Part shown: piece after piece, positions 12,706 to 24,429 of the stretch
Position numbering within the stretch: position 1 is the stretch's first letter
Layout of the letters: every line of letters starts with the position of its first letter
DNA from: Myotis daubentonii
Taxonomy: Eukaryota; Chordata; Mammalia; Chiroptera; Vespertilionidae
Direction of reading: 5' to 3'
NCBI RefSeq assembly: GCF_963259705.1
Contig: NC_081847.1
Coordinates: 67,043,754-67,107,753 of the forward strand
Length of the DNA stretch: 64,000 bases
The notes under the pieces: model-generated
Told to the model about the DNA's origin: nothing
Database searches by the model: none
What the model saw: the letters and a program-made list of their open reading frames with translations, nothing else
Program-made: the position numbers and the translations under genes

Positions 12706-13119
12706 CTACAAATTTGTCTCTTCCTTTGCAGATGCTACAGGACATCCAGACCTCTCTTCTTGGGACCTGCAAGCTTACGGATTATTGACATCCAACACAC
12801 TTCTTTCTTCTGAACTGTTTTGAAAAAAACTTTAGGAAGGAGTGATGAGATGGAATTATCCTGTCAGCAATCTGTTGCTTTGTAGCTGACTCTACCCAAG
12901 TCAGAGAGAAGAGACTCTTAGGGCAGCTCCTTATCTATAGGACCTGGCTCTGGTGGCCCCATCATTCCTTTTGTGACAATATTCTCTCCCAGTGCTCCAT
13001 CTACTATTTTTTGGTCTCCTTTACATACTTCCTGATGCTAAATCTGCTGCTGATCTCAGCAATGGGGTCTCTTCTCTCTGTTTTAACTCCCAAGTCCCAT
13101 TAAAGGAGTCTCACAGGAC

Positions 13120-13345
13120 TCCCATTAACCACAATCAAAGTCCAAACAAGGTACACAAAGTTCTTTCTAGCTAGACACCCAGGTGCCTTCCCAGATTCAC
13201 CCTCCAACACTCCAGCCATTTGCGCTGTCCCCACCATACCTTCTGATGCTACCCAGTCTGTCTGCCTGGAATGTACTTCCCTTTTTGTTCAATCCCATCA
13301 CTCTTCAGGGCCTGGCTCAGGTATAAAGTCCTCCAATCCTCCCCC
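13120..13345 (+). mobile_element. L2-like relic
   Basis: ATTAACCACAATCAAAGTCC, CAGTCTGTCTGCCTGGAATG and TCTTCAGGGCCTGGCTCAGG are in L2 order. Confidence 0.65.
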
Positions 13346-13369
13346 AAATCACTTCTTTTAGGAAAATGT

Positions 13370-15215
13370 GGAAAATACAGAAAACTCTAACAAAATAAAA
13401 ATTGCCCATCACAAATTCACAACCTAGAAATGACCACTATTTTCATTTCTAGTATTTTATCCATGATTATATTTTTAGTGTGGTTGAGATCACAGCTTTA
13501 TATTCTGTAGTTTTCTATGTACCATTATAATCTAAACAACTTTCTGTGTCATTAGATTATTTTGGTAAATATGATTTGCCAAAATCAACTTCCCAACCTC
13601 CATCCCAGCCCTAGGCAACCATTAATCTACTTTCTGTCTCAATAGATTTGTCTATGCTGTATATTTCACTGGCTTCTTTCACTGAGCATGTGGTTTCAGG
13701 TGCATCCATGTTGTGTCATGTACCAGTACGCCATTCCTTCTTATGGCCAAATAATATTTGATTATAGGTATACAGCACTTTTTATCTATCCATTCATCAG
13801 TTGATCAATATTTGGATTGTTTCCATGTTTTTCACCATTATGAATAATGCTGCTATGAACATTCATGTACAAGCTTTTCTGTGGACATATGTTTTCAATT
13901 GTCTTATTTTATACCCAAGAGTGGAATTGCTGGGTCATATGGCAACTGTGTTTAACCTTTGAAAAACTATCCGACTGTTTTCCAAAGTGGCTGCACCATT
14001 TTAAATTCCTTCCAGCAGTGCATGAGAGTTCCCATTTTTTCATGTCCTCATTTGTTATTCTCTATCTTTTTTTTATTATAACCAACCTAAGGGGTGTGAA
14101 GTGGTATCTCATTGTGGTTTTGATTTGCATTTCCCTTACACAGTCAGTATTGAGCATCTTTTCATGTACTCATTGGCCATTTATATATTCTCTTTGGAAA
14201 AATGCTATTCAAGTCTTTTGCCCATTTTTTGATGGGTTGTCTTTTTATCACTGAGTTTGTAAGTGTTCCTTATATATTCTAGATACTATTCCCTTATCAT
14301 GTAGATGATCTGCACATATTCTGTGAATTGTCTTTCACTTTCTTCATCATTATGTACTTTGAAGCACAAGTTTTTAATTCTGATGAAGTCCAATTTATCA
14401 ATTTGTTGTTTACTTGTGAAATTGGTGCCATATCTAAGAAACCACTGCCAAATGCAAAGTCATGAGGATTTACTCCTATGTTTTTTTCTAAGTTTTCTAC
14501 TTTTATCTCTTACATTTAGGTGTTATAGTTTTACTTTTGTATATGGTGTGAGAAAGAAATCCAATTTACTTTCTTGCATGTAGATAACCAATTGTCCCAG
14601 CACCATTTGTTGAAAATACTCTTATTTTTCTATTGAATTATCTTGGCATTCTTGTCAAAATCAACTGATCATAGATATATGGGGTTTTCTAGACTCTCAA
14701 TTCTTTTCCACTCTTATGATAATAGTACACTGTCTTGATTATTGTTGTTTTTTAGTAAGTTTTGAAGTCAGAAAATGTGAGTCCTCCAACTTCGTTCTTC
14801 TTTTTTAAGATTGTTTTTTGGCTTTTCTGGGTCCCTTGAGTTTCCACATGAATTTTAGGCACAGCCTGTCTATTTCTAGAAAGAATCCATTTGGAATGCT
14901 GACAGGATTGCATTAAATCTGTAGATCAATTTAGGGAGTATTGCCCTCTTAACAATATTAAGTCTTCTAATCCATGAACATGGAATGTCTTTCCACTCAT
15001 CTAGATTTTCTTTAACTTCTCTTAGCAATGCCTTGCACTTTTCAGAGTATTAGTTCTGCATTTCTTTTGTTAAAATTATATTCCTAAGTATTTTTATTCT
15101 CTTTGATGTTCTTATAAATGGAATTTTTTAAATTTCATCCTCAGATTATTCACTGCCAGTATATGGGCATATGATTAATATCTGTATACCATGGAAGTAG
15201 CCAAAGAGGCCAAAC
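13370..15215 (-). mobile_element. Old L1 (L1M type), about 1.85 kb, antisense
   Basis: Ordered antisense L1 landmarks run through this stretch: the GATAACCACT-type leader of the 3' UTR, CTTCTTTCACTGAGCATGTG, TATGAATAATGCTGCTATGA, GGTGTGAAGTGGTATCTCATTGTGG-like text, CAGCACCATTTGTTGAAAAT and GAATGCTGACAGGATTGCAT. Many stops and indels are present and no frame survives. Confidence 0.85.
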
Positions 15216-15224
15216 TAAGTGATA

Positions 15225-15355
15225 AGAGCCAACATGCACATGTCATTTACTGTGCCAAGCACTGACCCTAACCTACACGATAACCCTGGGGAAAAGGTGC
15301 TATTAGCCCCCATTCTTCAGATAAGAAAACTGATGCCAAGACTGGTCAAGGAATG
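15225..15355 (-). mobile_element. MIR-like relic, antisense, interrupted by an L1/HAL1 tail
   Basis: CTGTGCCAAGCACTGACCCT, GATAACCCTGGGGAAAAGGT and CTTCAGATAAGAAAACTGAT follow antisense MIR. Confidence 0.65.
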
Positions 15356-15363
15356 TATCCACA

Positions 15364-15467
15364 CGGCACAGACACCAGGGGGGGTGAGGGCATGAGTGGG
15401 GGGGAGGGCACTGGAGGGATAAGGACACATATGTAATACCTTAATCAATAAAGAAAAAGAAGGGAAG
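15364..15467 (+). mobile_element. 5'-truncated L1/HAL1 3' tail insertion
   Basis: A 104-bp piece has a G-rich tract and then GACACATATGTAATACCTTA and ATCAATAAAGAAAAAGAAG, the terminal 3' UTR of the bat L1/HAL1 group. GTATCCACA flanks it at 15355-15363 and 15468-15476. Confidence 0.75.
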
Positions 15468-15479
15468 GTATCCACAGCC

Positions 15480-16560
15480 TCACTCCTGATCCATATGGTC
15501 CTGCTCTGGTCCTGGATGTCCATCCCTGGGCCTGGGCTTTTCTCCACAGCACCATTCTGCTTTGCTTCCCAAAGAGAACAGTTTTATCCAAAACATGTCT
15601 CCTCAAGATCAACTGAACAGGATAAACAGAGCAAAACTTTTTAAATGTCTAAAGGCATCCATTTCCTAGCCAGGGCCTAACCCAGGAGGCTGTACACATC
15701 CTGGAGGAACTGACCTGCTTTGGCTGAGAGTTAAACAGCCGTTTTCTCCTCCACTTCAAGCTTTCTCTTTCCATTATTTTCTCCCCGCCCCTTTTCGTTT
15801 GGGGGCCTCTTGTTTCCTCTGCCGCATTCTTCTCTTGTTTTCCTAGAGGCCTACTGGGCTCTCTTCCTCCTGCAATTTATCCCCTTCCTCCTACCCCGTC
15901 TCGTGGCCCTCTCAGTAAGTCTCCTGCTGTCTTTCTGAAGCCCATTCACCCCTGTCACTCAGCTCCTTGGGTATCACCTAGTACCCACACACCTAGTAAC
16001 CACTAAAACAGAGCCACCCAAACGGAGATGTGTCAGATGGCTTCTGGCAGGGGGGAGGGAGCTGGCGCATTAAGACCCCTCCAATCCCTGCCCCAAACTG
16101 GACCTTTGTTCAAATCCCTACTGGGAAGGGCTAAGTGGTGGTTTGAACCCGTAAGAAGAAGATGTGGGGGGCAACTCCTGAGAGACAGCATGGAGCAGAA
16201 GAAACACATGGTCAGGAGATTGCCCCTGGCCCGCCAGGCCCCTAGGTGACCTCATGATCACCCTCTGAGCCTCAGTCTTCCCGTCTATAAAATAAGTTTG
16301 GCGCCAAGCACTGGAGTTGTGGAGCACCCCTACTTTGAGAGGCTCATGGAGTCTGTGATCCAGAAAAGTGCATGTACCCACAAACCCATGTCACAAGGTC
16401 CACAGACTCTAACTCCCTAAAACTCTCCACCAGCAACTTTAGGAAGTCCCTAAAGTTAGGGAGAGTTGGTGAATTCTAAGGATACCTTAGTGCTCAAGTC
16501 TGAGTGTCTCCTCCAGAAAACAACTAACTCCGTCAGTAACATTCTCACGTGCCCCTTTCT
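15480..16560. other. Intronic sequence, mostly unassigned
   Basis: A MIR-like scrap is seen at about 16240-16300 (CCTCTGAGCCTCAGTCTTCC). Otherwise no gene, RNA or element is recognised. Confidence 0.5.
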
Positions 16561-16564
16561 TCTT

Positions 16565-16720
16565 GCTGGAGCAGATTCATTCATGTGACAAATTTATTAA
16601 GCTCCCACAGAGGGCTGGCCACTGTTCCAGACCAAGCACACAACATGTGCACAGAGAAACAAAACACTGGAGAACGTGCAATTCGGTGGGACAAGTACAC
16701 AACCATCTCAGTAATCTAGC
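16565..16720 (+). mobile_element. L2-like relic
   Basis: CATTCATGTGACAAATTTAT, TAAGCTCCCACAGAGGGCTG and CCACTGTTCCAGACCAAGCA are in L2 order. Confidence 0.55.
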
Positions 16721-16954
16721 CTTCCTCTGGGTTCTTCATCCCCAGCACCTGCTCTCTGGAGGTAGTAACATGAGATGACAAAGGCACACATACCTTACAG
16801 GTATCACAGGTGTAATTTCACAAAGAGAACCAACTAATTCTGCCCCGTGCAACCTTCTAAATACTTCTGCTTTTGAAAACTTGTTCAAGGAAAGGAAGGT
16901 CAAATTTCCCTAACCCTAACATTAACAGGATATATATTTTTAAACCCTCTTTCT

Positions 16955-17060
16955 TTTCGTCTGTTCCTCCCTTCTCCTCTTTCTTCCTCCTTCTCCTCTT
17001 CCTCCTCCCTCCTTCTCCCCGTTCCTCCTCCTCTCCTCTCTCTCTTCTCCTCTCCTGTCC
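16955..17060 (+). repeat. Pyrimidine-rich (TCC)n-like tract
   Basis: About 100 bp are almost purely C and T (CTCCTCTTCCTCCTCCCTCC and similar). On the opposite strand it is a purine tract. Confidence 0.85.
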
Positions 17061-17599
17061 TGTCTTCTAGAACGTTGATAAAGCTGTGGCCCCATGGAAA
17101 TCAGTGTTGGGACCTTTCTGAGAACGGGAGGCAGCCTTAACGTCACTGCACAGGAGGATTTGTTGAGCACCCAGAGAAGAAGCCAACGGTCAGCAGAGCA
17201 CAGGAGAGGGGCCCGTTCGGGGAAGGCTATGGATATGAAACCGGGCAGCTGCAAATGGAGTGAAACGCATGCACAGCTTCTCCTGCAGCCCTCCTAGCTG
17301 TGCACAGCCCCTGCTGGAGTAGGGCAGGCTTTCAAATACATAGAGAGCAATTTCTCTCCTAGTGCCGCTCTCTGATCACCATCAGCATCCCCGCGCCCAC
17401 CCCTAACGAACAAGGCTGCATGAAATGAAAAGAACCTCCTACCAACAAGAACCTTGGATGACCCTAAAATACTGGACAAGGGTCGTCTTGTAATCTCAGC
17501 TGTAAGAACTCACACCACTAACGGCCGTTTACTCCATTCCGACAATATCAGTAGTTGGGTTTGCATTCACGGACAAAGTGCATCTGGGATTAAGATCCA

Positions 17600-18010
17600 A
17601 ACCTAAAAGGTGCCAATAAATAGACAATGGTGGACAATGGCTGCTATTCACGAAGCAGCTTATTTTGCTATTTTTTCCTTAGACTCCACTGCAAAACAAA
17701 GGCAGATTTGTATTTGCAGAACATTCTTATAGCAACTGGAAGAAATTATCCCTTAACGAAGCTGTTGGAAAAATCAACTGCAAGAATAGCAGCCGGCCTT
17801 TCCTATTGCCATCAAAAGATCTTTGCTATTCAAAGAATCTGTTTTAAAAAGCCCAGAAGAGATGCCCTATTTAAAAACAAGGCAGCTCGCTGCGCTACAA
17901 CAAAGGCGGAAGCATCAGAGGGAGAAATAGCAGCTTCACACAAGAGAAGAAACTTTTGGAAATTCCTAAAATAGGCAAAAGAAAATTGAGGCATGACTGG
18001 AAGGTGGTAA
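17600..18010. other. Repeat-free block, possible conserved non-coding element
   Basis: The block contains no recognisable mobile element. It includes a 115-codon plus-strand open frame (17627-17974) with no family resemblance. I treat the frame as fortuitous and the block as unassigned intronic DNA. Confidence 0.4.
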
Positions 18011-18559
18011 TCTGATCAAAAAAAAAAATTGTGACTGGTATAAGATGCACAGTAAGGTCCATTTTCTTAGAGGTTAGGTGCAAATTTCATGAAATAACAC
18101 TTAAAGTCCAAGGCACTTGAGTCTTGATTCCTCACTGTGGGGAGCCAACGTAAGACATGATTCCTTTCTCCCCTTCATTAAAATGAACTTGTCCTTGCCA
18201 TTAATATTTTATTGCTGATGTTTGAAATGTAATTCAGTTGCTTGGCCACGCTCCCACTCCTCCATTTCTCCTACTGGTGTATTCCAGGCCTGCTCCAATG
18301 ACGTGTCCTACAGCACTGGGTGGCCCCACCTGAACTCACTGTCAGAGAGCAGCCCTGGCATCTTCCGAGCAGAGGATAATCTAAAGGTGTGTGCTGGCAA
18401 GGAGGAGCCCATGGCCCACGTGCACCCATCACTCAGGAAGACATGTGAGAGCTTTCCTTCCCTCCCTCCACTGCCCATCATCACAATATAATCAACTCTC
18501 ACCTCCCCTCCCCCTACTACCCTGCAATGCCCCACTGTGCTGTGACTCCACCCTCTTCA

Positions 18560-18830
18560 CCTGTCCCCTGGATTACTGCAAACACCTCCAAGAAAATGAC
18601 TGTCCAAGTAACAAGTTTGCACTCCCTCCAACCCCTGAAGGTTCAAGTCCAAGTCTCTAGCTCGGCCTGCAGGAACTCCAAGGCCTGGCCCCCTCCCACC
18701 TCTCTAGCTTCATTCAGTTTCTTCCAGTGCTGCCATGCTGCTGTGGCTCCTGCTTTTCTGCCCGGTTCCCTGCTCTGCCATGCCCTTCTCACAGGTGAAA
18801 TACCGTTCAAGGACACTGGCTGAAAGGATG
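18560..18830 (+). mobile_element. L2-like relic
   Basis: GGATTACTGCAAACACCTCC, CTCCAAGGCCTGGCCCCCTC and TCCTGCTTTTCTGCCCGGTT follow the L2 distal part. Confidence 0.6.
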
Positions 18831-18949
18831 AGTAGGAGCTGAAATCTAGCTGACACTCTGCTCACCAAGCCACACACCTGAGGGGCTGTGTCTACCCAGA
18901 TGGGCTCCCTTTTCTAATTTTCCCAAAAGCTCTTCCTGGTTAAGTGGTG

Positions 18950-19130
18950 GTCCTATCCCTAGGCACTTATCACATCATATGCTAATTGCCCATGTGTTCA
19001 TCTCCCCTCCTGCCTCTTGTCAAGCAAGTGGTCTTTGACACTCTCTCCCCAACCTGATGCCCAACAGAATGCCTAGAACGTGTAGACTCCCATAAATAGG
19101 TGTTCACTGAACTCACTTGTTGAATGGGAG
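18950..19130 (+). mobile_element. L2 3'-end relic
   Basis: TCCCTAGGCACTTATCACAT, AACAGAATGCCTAGAACGTG and GGTGTTCACTGAACTCACTT-type text matches the L2 terminus. Confidence 0.6.
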
Positions 19131-20590
19131 GGAAGAGCAGGGACAGTGGCAGAGGTGAACCCTGGGAGCCTGTCTTGTTAAGATGCTCTGGGGAGCCCAA
19201 AAGCTATCCTAGCTCCTCCCAATCAGGGGGAAGAGCCAAGGGGCTGGGCTTGGGAGGAATTCAACTATCCTCACACCCACGGAGACCAAAATGGCTTCCT
19301 TTAGAGATAAATAAGGGATGTGATTTCGTGGACCCTGGGGATGTAACAACCAAAGGTAAATGATGCAGTCACACCGAGTCACACAGGAGTCAGCAGGGGC
19401 TGCACAGGAGGCACAGACACTCAAGGATGTGAGCAGAACCCGTAGCACATTCGCTGAGAACACTGAGCCAAACCCTAGGCTGCGGGGAAGGAAAGGCGCC
19501 GCTTCACAGACTTGCCACCTGATTAGAAAGCCGAGGAGAGAGGGGAGAATAGGGAAACACCCATCTGATCTACGAGAACAAAATTTCCAGAAGGCAGTGG
19601 GGATAGAAATGATACCCAGCCAGATGGTGAGGACTCTGCATCTCCCTGGTCTGGATCCAGTTGGCTGGGAGGGGCCCTCATCTTCCAGAGCCATAGGGGC
19701 CACCCCCAAGTGGCTGGCGGCTGATGTGAGGAGGACATTATAAGGGTGGCAGGAAGGGAGAATATTTTTTAGCCTTCAAATATATTCCAGCTTCGGGGAA
19801 TTGTTCCTCCAGGTAAATGTGTAGAGGTGGGAGGAAGTGTCCTATGAGGGCATGGCCCCAAACTCCAGACACAGATTGGGAAGGCTTCGTGGAGAAAGGG
19901 CTCAATGTGGCCCAGAAAAAGGCAGGGCAGAGGTAGGGATGTCCGCTGAGCCCCAGTCAGGGGGAATAAGGAATGAGGACAGGAGCAGTGGGAGCAGGGC
20001 CCTGGGCTTACTGATTCTAGATCCACCCACAATGACCACCAGAAGCGATGCCACACTACTCTTGATAGCCACATGCGCCACTCCCAGCCCTAACTCCAAA
20101 TCTGGAAAACCACGCCAGCAGCAGACTATTTTGGAAGCAGGTCAGATTGGTGGAGCTGGGGAGATAAGAAGAGGTATCCATGGTGAGGGTGTGGCTGCAG
20201 AGTTACTGGAGGGGAAAGTCAGGTTACTGAAGTTGGAAGCGAGAAAGGAAAAGAAGGTGAAGCCAGGAAAGTCCCGGGCTTCTGTTCTGGAAGATCTCTG
20301 AAAATGTAGGGGAGCTTGGAACAAAATGCTAAATGGAACTTTCAAAGATGAGTCACTTGCGATTCTGCAGGCAGGGTAGGAGGGCTCCCCTCCCTAGGGG
20401 TTTGCATCAGGACATCTGCAAGCAGAGGGGGGACTGCATATTTAAATAGCTCCCTCAGTGCACCAGTTATTCACCCAAACAGAAGCTACAAAAAGGAAAG
20501 CTTAACAGCTCCTTGGAGTTGAAAGGCTATCCGATACAAAGTGCACATGGCAGGAGAGAGGCATGAGCCTTAAAGATAGGTGAAGAGCAC
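19131..20590. other. Unassigned intronic sequence
   Basis: Overlapping open frames of up to 166 codons run on both strands, with no recognisable domains, splice context or codon pattern. No mobile element is recognised. Confidence 0.45.
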
Positions 20591-21295
20591 CAAAGCGTTT
20601 ATTCAACATACATTTCCGTCATGCCAGGCCTTCATGATGAACAGAGGAACATGATCTGGGCCACGCCTGGAACTGGCCGTGCCAGGGGTTGCAGCTGTAT
20701 AATCACAATGATAGCGTGCTCTCCAGCCTTCCCGGTCAGACAGAATCAAAGCAGGACTTCTGGGGAATCGAGTCATCAAAGTGAGTGTTGTTTCAGACTA
20801 CCCCCAGCATCCCACCAACAATGTTATGCAGTCAGTCATTCAACATTTGGTGCAGAAACACCTTCACTGTCCTGAAAATGACTAAGTAACAGTCAGGCGT
20901 TAATTGAAAGTTGTCCCTTAAATGGACTGAGGGACACTGGGCAGACTGAATTTAAAGGAACTAAATATCACCCACAAGAGCCCACAAAGCAATACACCCC
21001 CACCTGAGCCAGTCTCCACTACTCTGCCGATACCACCAGTGAAACTGTTGAAGAACCAGCATTTCAAAATCCAAAGTACAAAGAATTCTCTACAGGGCAG
21101 CCAGTCCCCCAGGGCATCGTAAGATTTCTTTGTTTCAGATTGAATACATATCTTTAGTCTAGTTCCCACTTTTCATATATTATGAGCAAATGAGTAAGGA
21201 GAATGAATTATTCTGTTACGCTTTACTAACAAAGATGTAAGAATTTATAAAGAAGGCGCTACTTATGAAATAATTTTAAGAAGAACAGCTGACTG

Positions 21296-21490
21296 CTGCC
21301 TTGGTCATTTGGGCCTCTGTTACTCATCTGTAAAATAGGAATAATAATGATAATATTTGTCTCACATGTTGACGCAAAGATAAGATATGTCTGTACTGAG
21401 TCTAGTCCAGACCTCAGAACATACTTGATACCCAATTAATATGAGATAATTCTGCTATTAAGTCTAACATCTGTTATTACCATAAATAAA
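21296..21490 (+). mobile_element. MIR relic
   Basis: CTCTGTTACTCATCTGTAAA, ATAGGAATAATAATGATAAT and CTCAGAACATACTTGATACC follow the sense MIR second half. Confidence 0.75.
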
Positions 21491-22470
21491 TACTACTAGC
21501 TGAGCATAAATTTGCCTTGGTATTGCCAGATGTAGGTTTAAAATCTCTGATTCCTAATGACTAAATCCTAGCCTGCTACACTTAGAAGAGCTTTGTTCTG
21601 GACACACATTGTAATGACTGCCCTAAGGAAAACTTGCTTCTTTCTCAGGACCTGGTATGAGGACATAATTTGTTCCCAAAAGCAAGCTAAGCCAGTTTCC
21701 CAGCTATGGCTTTCACCTGTGATCCAGTGTTGCTCTGAGCCAACTTCGGGGCTGGCCTTGGCGCCCAGTAAGTCCCCTGAGGGCAGAATGTTCGGTCAGG
21801 AGCCCTGGGCAGGCGCAGGGAGCGGGGTTGACCAGAAAGCCAACCCAAACTTGTGCCAGTTAAGGAAGGCAGGCTCACACCCCTCTGTGTAAGATGGCCC
21901 GTGGGGTCTTCTGAGGTCCCAAGGGCCGCTGTGAAAAGGATTTTTTTTAAAGGAGCAAAGTAAACAAGTGGAGAGACGGCGGTGTTTGCCTGCTTTTCCC
22001 CGCGCATGGTAGAGTAGGGAGACCCCTGAGCTGAACTGGGGGGAAAGGCCTGAAGGAGGGTCCCTGGAGGGGACAGGCTGCAGCCAGTGGTGGCCTATGA
22101 TCCTCTCTCCGACCCTAAAAGCAGCAGGCAGCAATGCTGAAACGCAACAGCAGAGATGTCCCAGGCCATGCAAGAGGGCAACCTACCCAGCAGCTGCTCT
22201 CAGTTACTAAGATACGGAGATGCTTTGTACCAGTTTTCATAACCCTCTGCCCCGAGGCCCCCACTGCCTCCCCACCACTCTAGCTGCCATGATCCCTCCT
22301 CCAGTGCTGCCTCGCCTTCCCCACCATGCAGCAAGCACAGGGTTAACATGTGTCATCGAAGAGGGTCTGAGCTGGTTGTGAATGTTGTAAAGATCCCTGA
22401 CAGAGGGGGACACTCAACCCCAAATAGGAGTTCATTGATCTGCACCATCTCCAGCAGGGAGAGGCAGAGC
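21491..22470. other. Unassigned intronic sequence
   Basis: No element or exon is recognised. Composition is balanced to GC-rich. Confidence 0.45.
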
Positions 22471-22478
22471 CCCTAGGG

Positions 22479-22676
22479 CAGGGGGGGGCAAACTTTTTGA
22501 CTCGAGGGCCACAAGCCGGAACAAAAGCATGGATGGAGTGTTTGTGTGAACTAATATAAATTCAAAGGAAACATCATTACATAAAAGGGTACGGTCTTTT
22601 TTTTTTTTTTTTTTTTAGTTTTATTCATTTCAAACGGGCCGGATCCGGCCCACAGGCAGTAGTTTGCCCACGGCTG
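22479..22676 (-). mobile_element. Non-autonomous hAT transposon, same family as at 9.15 kb, inverted
   Basis: The body is the reverse complement of the 9.15-kb copy (shared AACAAAAGCATGGATGGAGT, AATATAAATTCAAAGGAAAC). A perfect palindromic 8-bp target duplication CCCTAGGG lies at 22471-22478 and 22677-22684. It contains a T run of 22. Confidence 0.94.
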
Positions 22677-22984
22677 CCCTAGGGGAATGGGCTACAGGTG
22701 GGCTTTGGAGCTGAGGTCAGGCCACCTGGGTTAAAGATGCTGCCTCTGTGACCTTGGCGTTCACCTGACCTTCCAGCCACTATTCTCTTCCAAAACCCAG
22801 GGCCCTCTTGCCTCAACCAGCCACCCCATCCTTTATTTCCATCCACATCCGCTAAGATGCAAACACTGACTCCCAAGTGACAGCTCTGATTAAGCTCTGA
22901 CCAGAGCAAAGGCGAAACAGCAGAGAGCTCCCCACAATGCAGCACCAGCCTGGGGACTGTGAGACACTGAAGCCAGCCTTTCCC

Positions 22985-23062
22985 GACCCGCTCACCCACA
23001 CCCTGCCCCCATTTGAGTACTGTGACCCGCTCACCCACACCCTGCCCCCATTTGAGGACTGT
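22985..23062 (+). repeat. 39-bp tandem duplication, two copies
   Basis: The unit beginning GACCCGCTCACCCACACCCT occurs at 22985-23023 and 23024-23062 with one mismatch (GTACT/GGACT). It produces a 13-residue repeat in a fortuitous minus-strand frame. Confidence 0.95.
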
Positions 23063-24284
23063 AGGCCCTCTTTCTTTCACTGACCTCAAACTAGGACAAC
23101 CTCCCACTTCAACAGAGAAAGCCCCCCAAAGTCTGAGATTCAGACATGAAAAACTTCTACTTTTACTTATTTGCCCTCTTTTTTTATATTGAAAAATAAC
23201 TCGCCATCTACCATTAAGTTGTTAGAAATTCAACCCAAGAATATGTACTTCTACAGCCAGTTAAGTCGGAGTGGAGAATAAGTCAGAATGGAGCACAAAG
23301 ATAATGCTTGACAACCCTCCCTCCATCTGACAGGTATGCGTGTACCGACACACACGCATACCCTCCTCTGGAGGGAATCTTTAAGAAAGACCTTGCCAGA
23401 GCTGTGAGGAACTATTAACAGCCTACTACGACAGCTACTTTGTACAGCTGCATTGAAGCTACGAGGTTAAGCTAGATCTTTAAAAAGTCCGTCTCTCGGG
23501 TTGTTTAATGTCAGCTACCTGTTACAGATACACCTGTTAAAGATGTCAGAGACACTGTATAGCTGTGCGAGGGCTAAGTGATTACTGAAACCCAAAGGGA
23601 GACATAATCACACCACACCATGTCCCCTAGGAGACAAGAGGCCTAGGAAGAAGTAGGTAAAATGTCCATGCATCAGAAACTATTCATTCCTCACTAGGCC
23701 AATTGGTTACCACAGATAATTTCTTTCCCTGCACAACACAAACAAGCAGGGTTGTCCCTGTTTCATACAAGAGAAGAGCAGCAGGAGACCAGCTGTCGTA
23801 TTATGTACAGTCGCAAGCCCTGTTTCTCATAGCAAGACAGTCCTGGGTGGGAAAATATAAAAGCAACTGAGCTGGCAAGACATCAGAGGAAATACCCTGA
23901 ACCCTTCCTTCCAAGTAAAGGCCTGACACCTTCTAAGGCTCACAACCAAACAGGAAAAGAGAACAAAGGTTACTAAATATAAATACAATTTTGATTTTCT
24001 TATCTGATGAGGTGGTTTTCTGTAAGTGTTGGGCTTGATGTTACAGACATGCCTGTACCACAGGAAAGCAACTCCAGTACAAAAACGAAAGTCATGTGGA
24101 ATTTTTGAAAACCGCCATACGGTAGACTCCCTAGCCTCGTTGTCATAATGAAAATAAGGTATAAATCTCAACCTTGCTAGCAGGTGAAGCAGATGATGGA
24201 GCGAGTGGCCCCACAGGTGCCACCACATGAAGCGAGAGGAGAGAGGCAGGTATGAAGGTATCTGAGCAGCAGGGGAAGACTTAC

Positions 24285-24429
24285 TTGGGAGACCCGGCGG
24301 GTTTCCAGTACCTGCAGAAGAGGTACTGTCCATCAGCGTTCACCAAATGAGGGAGGTCCTGGTACGGAACATTTTGCGGGGTCCGCCTGGGAGAACTTTC
24401 CTCCGGCATTCTGAAAGGATCTCCAAGTC
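24285..24429 (-). CDS. MGLL: MGLL exon 2: N-terminus of monoglyceride lipase
   Basis: MGLL is a membrane-associated alpha/beta-hydrolase that splits monoacylglycerols, including the endocannabinoid 2-arachidonoylglycerol, into fatty acid and glycerol. This 145-bp exon begins after a pyrimidine-rich acceptor ending in AG (24431-24430) and ends before the consensus donor GTAAGT (24284-24279), with phase 2. The inner start codon is at 24409-24407. From it the exon reads 41 full codons, beginning [11 protein letters not shown] and ending RYWKPAGSP, with AA of the next Lys codon left over. By memory this differs from the human short isoform at about four positions (QN for QS, V for I, and A/S in the KPAGSP segment). 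Upstream of that ATG the frame stays open through GLGDPFR into exon 1, as for the long isoform. The catalytic Ser-Asp-His triad is encoded by later exons outside this window. The exon boundary, frame and residue match agree, so identification is firm. Confidence 0.96.

Larger units (their letters stand above)
1..24284 (-). other. MGLL: MGLL intron 2 (5' part; continues below coordinate 1)
   Basis: This block follows the exon 2 splice donor on the minus strand, so it is the upstream part of MGLL intron 2. I looked on the minus strand for the next coding exon, which in the family carries the HGAG oxyanion motif and then the GHSMGG nucleophile elbow, and did not recognise either. The block contains old L1, L2 and MIR relics, one L1 with a nested SINE, one Ves SINE, two short hAT elements and several repeat-free stretches, listed separately. 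Open frames here are short, overlap each other on both strands and match no family I know. Confidence 0.75.

Noticed and set aside
1..24284. Search for MGLL exon 3 on the minus strand
   Set aside because: Neither the HGAG nor the GHSMGG coding text was recognised, and no donor/acceptor pair with coding potential was found; the exon is presumed to be outside the window.
23827..24333. 168-codon minus-strand open frame overlapping MGLL exon 2
   Set aside because: It is in a different frame from the MGLL coding sequence, runs through the splice donor into the intron and shows no domain features.
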